The position numbers and the translations under genes were made by a program. A stretch of DNA of 7,298 nucleotides from Clostridiales bacterium (lineage in GTDB: Bacteria; Bacillota; Clostridia; Christensenellales; CAG-138). How positions within the stretch are numbered: the first letter of the stretch is position 1; each line of letters begins with the position of its first letter. The stretch covers positions 1 to 7,298 of the forward strand of contig JAAZFD010000251.1 of assembly GCA_012511925.1 (NCBI GenBank), written 5' to 3'. The notes below the pieces were generated by a model. The model ran no database searches, was not told the DNA's origin, and worked only from the letters and a program-made list of their open reading frames with translations. Of the stretch, positions 1-4,851 are shown one piece after another.

Positions 1-174
1 GGCAATAGGTTAGGGCGGGGCGGCGGCTACTACGATAGGCTTTTAAGCAATACAAATAGCTTTTCGGCAGGATTGGCGTTCGATATTCAAATAGTTGAAA
101 ACATCCCAAGAGAAGCGCACGATTGTCAAGTAGATGCGGTTTTCACTTCAACCTCAATTTTTCTCAAAGGCTAA
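1..174 (+). CDS. 5-formyltetrahydrofolate cyclo-ligase, C-terminal part (5' end outside window)
   Basis: Frame 1 is open from the window edge to TAA at 172-174, giving 57 residues. It begins with GNRLGRGGGYYDRLL, the glycine-rich signature of the 5-formyl-THF cyclo-ligase family (5-FCL, YgfA/FAU1 type). It continues with GLAFDIQIVENIPREAHDCQVDAVFT, which fits the family's usual C-terminal pattern of a GLxF.xQ strand, an IPxExHD motif and a VDxxxT strand, and ends in IFLKG. The enzyme uses ATP to turn 5-formyl-THF into 5,10-methenyl-THF in the cytosol, returning a storage or inhibitory folate to one-carbon metabolism. The N-terminal two thirds, including the ATP-binding Lys/Arg region, lie outside the window. 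Immediately downstream is a decayed second copy of the same 3' end. The family call is secure; whether the full gene is intact cannot be seen. Confidence 0.9.
   Translation, partial: GNRLGRGGGYYDRLLSNTNSFSAGLAFDIQIVENIPREAHDCQVDAVFTSTSIFLKG
4..23 (+). repeat. Direct repeat, copy 1 (20 bp)
   Basis: The 20 bases AATAGGTTAGGGCGGGGCGG occur identically here and at 216-235. They encode NRLGRGG of the cyclo-ligase. Exact identity over 20 nt, including third codon positions, points to DNA duplication and not only protein conservation. Confidence 0.85.
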
Positions 175-215
175 ACAGGTTTATTTGTTCCTACGATTTG
201 CTTGATAAGAACTGT

Positions 216-235
216 AATAGGTTAGGGCGGGGCGG
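216..235 (+). repeat. Direct repeat, copy 2 (20 bp)
   Basis: Identical to 4-23. A second matching pair, AAAGGCTAAAC at 166-176 and 417-427, marks the 3' ends of the two cyclo-ligase copies. The repeat units therefore measure about 171 bp (4-174) and 210 bp (216-425). Confidence 0.85.
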
Positions 236-294
236 ATACTATGATAAACTTCTATGCCGACCTCATTTATCTCTTGAAATTACACGAACCGAAT

Positions 295-346
295 GGGTTA
301 GGATTGTGTAATACATGGCACCCCATTTGTGCGACAATCCGAACCC
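295..346. repeat. Imperfect 52-bp palindrome inside the decayed cyclo-ligase copy
   Basis: The arm GGGTTAGGATTGT (295-307) pairs with ACAATCCGAACCC (334-346): 12 of 13 positions are complementary, with one A/G mismatch. The loop of 26 nt contains a smaller ATGG-CAC-CCAT hairpin (about 314-324). There is no T-run directly after either arm, so it does not look like a classical intrinsic terminator, although it lies between convergent genes. It sits within the segment that is extra relative to copy one, so it could be a small inserted palindromic element. Confidence 0.5.
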
Positions 347-421
347 CTTTGTGGCTTGTAGTTGGCATTGTGCTGTTCCATTTATTCAAGCATTTTAATC
401 TTCCGCTATCTATCTAAAAGG

Positions 422-997
422 CTAAACGGATTCGATAATTTCCTTGTCGTCGTCCTCAGGCAAAGTCAATCTATTAGGGTCGGAAAGCGAATCAAAGTTA
501 GGCAAATCAGCCAAAGAATGAAGCCCAAACTTTCTCAAAAACTTATCGGTCGTTCCCAATAATTGAGGTCTGCCTATAATCTCTTTACGTCCACATTCTT
601 TAATAAAACCCTGCTTAATAAGCTGTGAAATCGAATACTCCGAACGCACTCCACGAATAAAATCAATCTCTGCCCTCGTAATGGGTTGTCTGTACGCAAC
701 TATGGTTAGCGTTTCAAGCAAGGCTTGTGAGAAGGTGCGTGTTTGAGTAGGCTGCAAAAACTCCTCAACATAGTAGGAGAATTTTTTGTTTGATACGAGT
801 TGAACGCTTTCGTCTGTGATATGCAATACTATTCCACGCTTTTGCTCCTCGTATAGCTTACAGGCATGGCTTAAAAGTGCGGTCATTTCAAGCATGGTAA
901 TATCAAAAATTTTGCACAGCTCGTCGATTAAAATCGGTTCACCCGAAACGAATAAAACGCATTCAAGCGCACTCAAAAGTTCGTCTCTATCATTCAT
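422..997 (-). CDS. scpB: Segregation and condensation protein B (ScpB)
   Basis: A protein of 191 aa when started at ATG 997. ScpB forms a dimer of paired winged-helix domains that binds the kleisin ScpA and so joins the SMC-ScpAB condensin, which compacts and separates the chromosome. Visible family hallmarks are FVSGEP (16-21) in the first winged helix, TLTIVAYRQPITRAEIDFIR (97-116) in the second, and GRKEIIGRPQLLGTTDKFL (136-154) followed by the FGLxSLxDLP tail. The length is normal. An in-frame ATG at 1012 would add MRLKQ. I prefer 997 because GAGG (1007-1010) stands 9 nt upstream and because family members typically start a few residues before the EL..LE..LFVSGEP stretch. With this start it overlaps scpA by 8 nt, consistent with translational coupling. 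The C-terminus is acidic (EDDDKE). Its stop overlaps the end of the decayed cyclo-ligase copy on the other strand. Confidence 0.95.
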   Translation of the reverse strand: MNDRDELLSALECVLFVSGEPILIDELCKIFDITMLEMTALLSHACKLYEEQKRGIVLHITDESVQLVSNKKFSYYVEEFLQPTQTRTFSQALLETLTIVAYRQPITRAEIDFIRGVRSEYSISQLIKQGFIKECGRKEIIGRPQLLGTTDKFLRKFGLHSLADLPNFDSLSDPNRLTLPEDDDKEIIESV

Positions 998-1784
998 CTG
1001 CTTTAACCTCATCCATCATTTTTTCTTCCTCGTATGCTTTGTCATCTTTAAGCTCTAAAGCTGCAATGCTTAGCTTTCCGAAAACTTCACTTTGGCTAAT
1101 GCGAATCTCTTGTCGCACAAGCATTTCAAGCAATGCCATAAACATCACGATTATTTTTATCTTAGGGCATTCGTTTTCAAATAGCTCCAAAAATTCGCAA
1201 GTGCCATTCTTATCCTTAAGAATCTTTCGCATTTCTGCCATACAGCTACGAACAGTATAAATGTCGGGAACAACCTCATGCGTCAACGGCTTGTTCTCTC
1301 TTACTGCTCCATAATCGGTTCTATGTAGCAAATCACAAAAGGCGTAGTACAGTTCAGAAGGGGTGCCGCCTGTAAAAATGGTTTCCTTTGTTGGTAGTAT
1401 AAACTCCTCGGGTAGCTTGGTGAACATCTTGCCTGCCTCTCCCTCGAACTCTGAAAGCATAATCGAAGCATGCTTATACACCTTGTACTCCCTCAACTGC
1501 CTAATCAGCAATTCCTCGGGGTCCTCTTCTTCCTCACCGTCTGTTTCATTGGGCGGCTTTGGTAAAAGCGAGCGAGATTTAATATACATAAGCCTTGCCG
1601 CCATTGTTAAAAACTCGCTTGCCGTATCCATATCCAAATCGGTTGCAGAGTTCACATACTCTAAATATTGCGATGTAATTTCTGAAACGAAAACATCACG
1701 AATATCCAACTCTGCTTTCTCAATCAGGTGCAGAAGCAAATCGAGCGGTCCGTCAAATTGTTTTATCGATACACTATAAGCCAT
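990..1784 (-). CDS. scpA: Segregation and condensation protein A (ScpA, kleisin)
   Basis: A 264-aa kleisin subunit of the bacterial SMC condensin. Its N-terminal helical domain contacts the SMC neck, its C-terminal winged helix contacts the SMC head, and its middle binds the ScpB dimer. Hallmarks are FDGPLDLLLHLIEKAELDI (10-28), the helix ASEFLTMAARLMYIKSRSLL (55-74), an acidic linker (DGEEEEDPEE, 82-91), and a C-terminal winged-helix segment near 205-245 (IKIIVMFMALLEMLVRQEI). Length is typical. The ATG directly abuts the TAG of the upstream M50 protease gene (TAGATGG), with no clear Shine-Dalgarno sequence, so translation is probably coupled to that gene. The acidic, lysine-rich tail after the winged helix is variable in the family. 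No smc gene is in the window, and the SMC partner is presumably encoded elsewhere. Confidence 0.96.
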   Translation of the reverse strand: MAYSVSIKQFDGPLDLLLHLIEKAELDIRDVFVSEITSQYLEYVNSATDLDMDTASEFLTMAARLMYIKSRSLLPKPPNETDGEEEEDPEELLIRQLREYKVYKHASIMLSEFEGEAGKMFTKLPEEFILPTKETIFTGGTPSELYYAFCDLLHRTDYGAVRENKPLTHEVVPDIYTVRSCMAEMRKILKDKNGTCEFLELFENECPKIKIIVMFMALLEMLVRQEIRISQSEVFGKLSIAALELKDDKAYEEEKMMDEVKADE

Positions 1785-2432
1785 CTATCTAAATAGCAAG
1801 GCAAAGCCTTTATCAAAGAAATTATAGATTGCATACACAGCAGACGATATAATACCTGTATTAGCAATAAATAAGATTAAAGCAATTGTGATATACAACC
1901 GATATCTACGCATAAACATAAACGGCTCGGGACCTATATGCTTAATTAGCAGGTTTTCCGCCACGTGGGAACCGTCAAGTGGGTAAACCGGAATTAGATT
2001 AAACACCATTAGCGCAATGTTTATAATTATCAGATAATCAATCATATATATGATAGTCATGTTCTGAAGCCCTAAGTAAATAAGAAGATGAAGCAAAAAC
2101 ATCGCAGTAATAGCAACAAAAAAATTTGCAGTAATGCCAGCCAAGGATACGATATTATCAGCTACTCGCTTGTTTCCCTTATAGTATCTAGGATTCACAG
2201 GAACAGGCTTAGCATAGCCAAACCCAGCGAATATAAGCAAAAGTGTCCCCACCAAATCGAGATGAGCAAAGGGATTAAGTGTCATTCTGCCAAGGTTTCT
2301 TGCAGTATCATCGCCCATTTTGTGTGCGGCGTATGCGTGTGCGAACTCGTGAATAGAAAGCCCCAACATCATTCCTGGGATGCTATACAAGAGGTTAATC
2401 CAAAACTCTATTGAAAATATTTCTCTAAACAA
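1785..2432 (-). CDS. M50 (site-2 type) membrane metalloprotease
   Basis: A 215-aa polytopic membrane protein of the short M50 type often annotated 'site-2 protease family', without a PDZ domain. The zinc site HEFAH (28-32) lies in a hydrophobic helix, and the second signature NLIPVYPLDG (145-154) provides the Asp ligand and the loop. Hydrophobic segments are visible at about 13-30, 60-75, 95-120, 128-150 and 178-200. Such enzymes cut substrates within the membrane; the substrate here is unknown. The start is TTG at 2430-2432. It is supported by AAGGTGG (2443-2449) ten nt upstream and by the family N-terminus, which usually precedes the HExxH helix by 20-30 residues; the first in-frame ATG (residue 21) would cut into that helix. 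Its stop abuts the scpA start. M50-scpA-scpB order is, as I recall, common in Clostridia, though no functional link is proven. Confidence 0.93.
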   Translation of the reverse strand: MFREIFSIEFWINLLYSIPGMMLGLSIHEFAHAYAAHKMGDDTARNLGRMTLNPFAHLDLVGTLLLIFAGFGYAKPVPVNPRYYKGNKRVADNIVSLAGITANFFVAITAMFLLHLLIYLGLQNMTIIYMIDYLIIINIALMVFNLIPVYPLDGSHVAENLLIKHIGPEPFMFMRRYRLYITIALILFIANTGIISSAVYAIYNFFDKGFALLFR

Positions 2433-2442
2433 ATATCGCTTA

Positions 2443-2449
2443 CCACCTT
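2443..2449 (-). promoter_or_regulatory. Ribosome binding site deciding the TTG start of the M50 gene
   Basis: AAGGTGG reads on the minus strand 10 nt before TTG 2432. No other good start lies in range, so this site is the main support for a TTG start. Confidence 0.7.
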
Positions 2450-2467
2450 ATAAGAAATTCTACAATA

Positions 2468-2496
2468 ATTATATGTTAATGCAGTTATTTTAGCAA
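2468..2496 (-). promoter_or_regulatory. Sigma-A-type promoter before M50-scpA-scpB
   Basis: On the minus strand TTGCTA (2496-2491) is followed after exactly 17 nt by a perfect TATAAT (2473-2468). Transcription would begin near 2461, giving a leader of about 28 nt that contains the AAGGTGG ribosome site. It would let M50-scpA-scpB be transcribed independently of the M18 gene, in addition to any read-through. Confidence 0.65.
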
Positions 2497-2500
2497 CCTT

Positions 2501-2806
2501 TTACTTCAACAAGAAGTAAAGCAAAAACCCAAAGCCGCAGAGCAGGGCAAGCAAAAGCAAGGCTAAGCCCACAAAACCAAAGTCGAATGTGTATTCCGAC
2601 TTATGTCTATGCCTAAAAGGAACCTTAGGCATAGCTTTCTTTGGAACCTTTCTTTGCATTTTTGTATTTGGTGTAGGCTTTGCTAACGTTACATTCGCCA
2701 CTTTTTTGTGCGACTTAAAAATAACGGTTGGCTTTACTACTTTTTGCTTAATCCGTCTTGTGGGTTTATGCTTTCTAAGTTTTAATACAACCCTTCTATG
2801 CCTCAT
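2501..2806 (-). CDS. Polybasic small protein with C-terminal membrane anchor, unknown function
   Basis: I do not recognise a family. The 101-aa product has two parts. Residues 1-70 hold 25 Lys/Arg and 5 His and no acidic residue at all; prolines occur in short KPT/VPK contexts, suggesting an extended, disordered region. Residues about 76-100 (from FDFGFVGLALLLLALLCGFG onward) are a single hydrophobic helix ending one residue before the C-terminus. This is the layout of a tail-anchored protein with the basic part in the cytoplasm by the positive-inside rule. The ATG directly abuts the TAA of the M18 aminopeptidase gene, implying co-translation. The opposite frame is also open across most of this stretch but would give a hydrophobic shadow without a good start context. 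The clean basic/hydrophobic split, with one membrane helix placed exactly at the end, argues that this frame is the real one. A role at anionic lipids or nucleic acid is only a guess. Confidence 0.7.
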   Translation of the reverse strand: MRHRRVVLKLRKHKPTRRIKQKVVKPTVIFKSHKKVANVTLAKPTPNTKMQRKVPKKAMPKVPFRHRHKSEYTFDFGFVGLALLLLALLCGFGFLLYFLLK

Positions 2807-4102
2807 TTACTCTAAACAATACTCCCCATTGCCATTATGAAGAAGATTTATCGCATAAAAGCTTGAAACTGCATTTATCAAATGGTCGGTGTCGGATGCT
2901 CCTACTGTTTCATACGAAGAGTGCATAGCAAGTTGAGCCGCACCGATATCGATAGTGTTTATGCCCACTTTGGTGTTTGAGATATTCCCCAAAGTAGAGC
3001 CGCCTGGCAAATCCTCTCTGTTTGCATACGTTTGAACAGGAATATTGTTCTTTTCGCAAATTTTTCTGAAAAGAGCTTCGGAAACCGAGTCGGTAGCATA
3101 GCGTATTCCGTACTTGATTACTACACCGCCATTGAGGTATGGCTTATTGCATGAGTTAGTAAACTCCATATAGTTCGGATGGGCGGCATGACCGTTATCG
3201 CATGAAAGCATAAGCGAGTTTTCAAGCTCAATCGTGTAATCAGTATGCGAATTTCCATACGCAGAATTTATTCTTTGCAATACATCTGCCAAGAATTCCG
3301 AGCCAGCACCCTGCTTTGTGTCGCTTCCAACTTCCTCATTATCACAAAGCATAAAGACAGGTACATGAGTGTTCGCCTTTGCCTTTATAAATGCTTGAAA
3401 GGATGCAAAAGCGCACTGTAGGTCATCAATTCTTGGAGCGGATAAAAACTCCTCATTCGCTCCCCAAATAGAAGGGAACATACGGTTATAAAGATACAAC
3501 TCACAGCTTAAAATATCCTCCTTATTGACCTTTGCATTATCAGCCCCGATCTCAAGCAAAGTCCTCTTTATAGAGCCATTACAAAACAGGGGTTGCATAT
3601 CCTTATTTGCCTTGTATTCATAACCGCTGTTTGCATTTCTGTTCATGTGAATTGCAAGGTTAGGAATCATAACCAAATCCCTATCAATGTTCACAACAAT
3701 AGTTTTAATCTTTTCGTTTTCGGATACTAAAATCTTGCCGGCAATAGATAAGGGTCTATCAAACCAAGTAGAATAAAGCATTCCGCCATAGGGTGTAACG
3801 GATAGCTTTACATACTTTTCGTCAACTACTATTTCGCCATTATTATTTATTTGAAAAGTAGGTGAATCGCTATGGCTTGCGGCTATCAAATACCCCACAG
3901 GTGTAGTTTTTGGCATAGCAAACGCAATCAAAGACGATTGATTCTTAATAAAATAATACTTTCCGTTAGGCATTAATTCCTTTGAAGTAGTAGCATCTAC
4001 AAAGCCGTTTTTATCTAGTTCTGCTTTAAAATTCGCCACAGCATGAAAGTTTGAAGGCGAAGCATTTATAAAATCAGTTAGTTTCTTTATATTGTTTTTC
4101 AT
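2807..4102 (-). CDS. M18 family zinc aminopeptidase (aspartyl aminopeptidase-like)
   Basis: The 431-aa product has the normal length for this cytosolic family, which removes N-terminal residues, often acidic, from peptides using two zinc ions and usually forms dodecamers. Expected residues are present. HSDSP (77-81) gives the first His ligand. APRIDDL (222-228) gives the bridging Asp. DNEEVGS (254-260) holds the catalytic Glu 256 and ligand Glu 257. SCDNGHAAHPNY (300-311) holds Asp 302. MHSSYETVGASD (392-403) holds His 393. DLPGGSTLG (364-372) is also typical. I start it at ATG 4102, where GGAGG lies 5 nt upstream. A longer reading from 4138 would add 12 residues, but that ATG overlaps the promoter -10 box, upstream of the likely transcription start. 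It is the first gene of the leftward cluster; its stop abuts the small basic gene. Confidence 0.95.
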   Translation of the reverse strand: MKNNIKKLTDFINASPSNFHAVANFKAELDKNGFVDATTSKELMPNGKYYFIKNQSSLIAFAMPKTTPVGYLIAASHSDSPTFQINNNGEIVVDEKYVKLSVTPYGGMLYSTWFDRPLSIAGKILVSENEKIKTIVVNIDRDLVMIPNLAIHMNRNANSGYEYKANKDMQPLFCNGSIKRTLLEIGADNAKVNKEDILSCELYLYNRMFPSIWGANEEFLSAPRIDDLQCAFASFQAFIKAKANTHVPVFMLCDNEEVGSDTKQGAGSEFLADVLQRINSAYGNSHTDYTIELENSLMLSCDNGHAAHPNYMEFTNSCNKPYLNGGVVIKYGIRYATDSVSEALFRKICEKNNIPVQTYANREDLPGGSTLGNISNTKVGINTIDIGAAQLAMHSSYETVGASDTDHLINAVSSFYAINLLHNGNGEYCLE

Positions 4103-4107
4103 AATAT

Positions 4108-4112
4108 CCTCC
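4108..4112 (-). promoter_or_regulatory. Ribosome binding site deciding the M18 start
   Basis: GGAGG followed by 5 nt and ATG 4102 on the minus strand. It selects the start at 4102 over the in-frame ATG at 4138. Confidence 0.8.
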
Positions 4113-4129
4113 ATTATGTTATCTATTTC

Positions 4130-4158
4130 ATTATACATTAAATGGTGGAGAATAACAA
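4130..4158 (-). promoter_or_regulatory. Sigma-A-type promoter of the M18 gene
   Basis: On the minus strand TTGTTA (4158-4153), 17 nt spacer, perfect TATAAT (4135-4130). The predicted start near 4123 gives a leader of about 20 nt before ATG 4102. It lies back to back with the transporter promoter, with 28 bp between the two -35 boxes. Two direct ATGGTGG repeats flank the -35 box. Confidence 0.7.
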
Positions 4159-4169
4159 GAAGATGGTGG
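4142..4169 (+). repeat. Direct repeat ATGGTGG, two copies 21 bp apart
   Basis: ATGGTGG occurs at 4142-4148 and 4163-4169, exactly two helical turns apart, on either side of the M18 -35 box (4153-4158). This geometry would suit a regulator binding one face of the DNA, but seven bases twice can arise by chance. Confidence 0.3.
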
Positions 4170-4186
4170 CAACAATGATATGTCGC

Positions 4187-4215
4187 TTGACAAGCTATGC
4201 AAAAAAAAGCATAAT
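4187..4215 (+). promoter_or_regulatory. Sigma-A-type promoter of the ECF S-component genes
   Basis: A perfect TTGACA (4187-4192), a 17-nt spacer and CATAAT (4210-4215, five of six bases of consensus). Transcription would begin near 4222, leaving only about 30 nt before the start codon, which contains AAGGAAG (4236-4242). That leader is too short for a metabolite riboswitch. Two dyads overlap the promoter: GCTTG-A-CAAGC (4185-4195) on the -35 box, and TATGC-A8-GCATA (4196-4213) from the spacer into the -10 box. Either could be an operator for a repressor. Confidence 0.75.
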
Positions 4216-4251
4216 TAACACATATAAGAAATTATAAGGAAGTAACGAAAA

Positions 4252-4848
4252 ATGGAAACTAAAACAAAGACATTAACCCTTGCAGGCATATTTACTGCAC
4301 TTGTTTTCTTGCTTGCTATGACGCCTGTTGGACTTATTCCGTTAGGGTTTTTGAACCTCACTATTGTGCATATACCAGTGATTATCGGAACTATTGTATT
4401 AGGCTGGAAGATGGGGCTTTTGCTTGGTGCCGCTTTCGGTTTAGCAAGCGCATTGTCTGCATTCGGGCTTGCACTTACAGCACCCTCTGGCTTATCTGTT
4501 CTGCTTATAGCTCAAAAACCCTTCGGACCATTTGCGGTTATAGCCATGTGCATATTGCCCAGACTGCTTATACCGATTACAACCTACGGAGTTTACAGCT
4601 TGCTTAAAACGAAATCACAAGTATTGGCAATCGCAATCGCCGCAATAGTAGGTTCATTAACAAATACCGTTGGTTATTTGGGAATTATGGGTGGTTTGTT
4701 CCATTTCTATGGTATGTGGGACAAGTTTGCCGCTCCTATACTCTCGGTAACTATTTTGATTGCAGTTAGCGCAGAGGCAACGGCGGCGGCGATAATTTCT
4801 GCACCGGTAGGAAAACAATTAGTAAAATACAGGAATATTGAAAACTAA
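4252..4848 (+). CDS. ECF transporter S component (substrate-binding membrane subunit)
   Basis: A 198-aa, very hydrophobic protein with about six membrane helices, of the general ECF S-component type (PF12822-like). Group II ECF systems pair such a vitamin-binding subunit with a shared EcfA/A'/T module, presumably encoded elsewhere as none is here. Typical features are a first helix with small residues spaced for packing against EcfT (Gly12-xxx-Ala16), MTPVGLIPLG (23-32), LNLTIVHIPVIIG (34-46), a GxKxGLxxG turn (51-59) and SAEATAAAIISAPV (173-186) in the last helix. The substrate cannot be told from sequence: no riboswitch and no biosynthetic neighbour is present. It starts at ATG with AAGGAAG 9 nt upstream. 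Only 3 nt separate it from a paralogue downstream; the first 72 residues of the two align without gaps with 40 identities. Confidence 0.88.
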   Translation: METKTKTLTLAGIFTALVFLLAMTPVGLIPLGFLNLTIVHIPVIIGTIVLGWKMGLLLGAAFGLASALSAFGLALTAPSGLSVLLIAQKPFGPFAVIAMCILPRLLIPITTYGVYSLLKTKSQVLAIAIAAIVGSLTNTVGYLGIMGGLFHFYGMWDKFAAPILSVTILIAVSAEATAAAIISAPVGKQLVKYRNIEN

Positions 4849-4851
4849 TAG

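Larger units (their letters stand above)
179..425 (+). pseudogene. Decayed second copy of the cyclo-ligase 3' end
   Basis: Right after the stop of the first copy, the sequence again encodes the same family signature, but only if frames are changed. Around 190-200 it reads VPTIC. From about 203 it reads DKNCNRLGRGG, then YYDKLL after what looks like loss of one glycine codon. The intact family pattern here would be VPxxxFDxxxNRLGRGGGYYD. A first-frame reading needs a shift near 200. Downstream, 359-410 reads VGIVLFHLFKHFNLPLSI, which resembles the GLxFxxQLFxxLPxxxHD strand, and the end (411-425) reads IYLKG-stop, like IFLKG-stop of copy one. Between YYDKLL and VGIVLF there are about 85 extra bases holding a palindrome, and about 40 bases are missing further on. 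I read this as a partial tandem duplication that is no longer functional. The short open frame at 123-311 covers part of it but is not a gene. The match around NRLGRGG is strong; the downstream match is weaker. Confidence 0.55.

Noticed and set aside
123..311. A 62-codon plus-strand open frame
   Set aside because: It begins inside the intact cyclo-ligase end in another frame and runs into the decayed copy. Only the NRLGRGGYYDKLL part is meaningful, and that is explained as pseudogene remnant.
362..562. A 66-codon plus-strand open frame
   Set aside because: Its larger part is antisense to the scpB 3' end and its start lies in the decayed copy; there is no ribosome site and no recognisable protein pattern.
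1363..1779. A 138-codon frame antisense to scpA
   Set aside because: It is Ser-rich low-complexity translation of the strand opposite a convincing kleisin gene. A shadow frame.
2500..2520. Hairpin TTTACTTC-N5-GAAGTAAA at the end of the small basic gene as a terminator
   Set aside because: The 8-bp stem is AT-rich and on the minus strand is followed by AGGTTGC and not by a T-run. Termination there is unsupported.
2589..2840. A hydrophobic 83-codon frame antisense to the small basic gene
   Set aside because: Its cysteine- and phenylalanine-rich sequence is what the opposite strand of Lys/Arg codons produces. It overlaps the M18 3' end and has no supporting start context.
4216..4251. A vitamin riboswitch in front of the S-component genes
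   Set aside because: The predicted leader is about 30 nt and is mostly the ribosome site; no aptamer-like structure fits.
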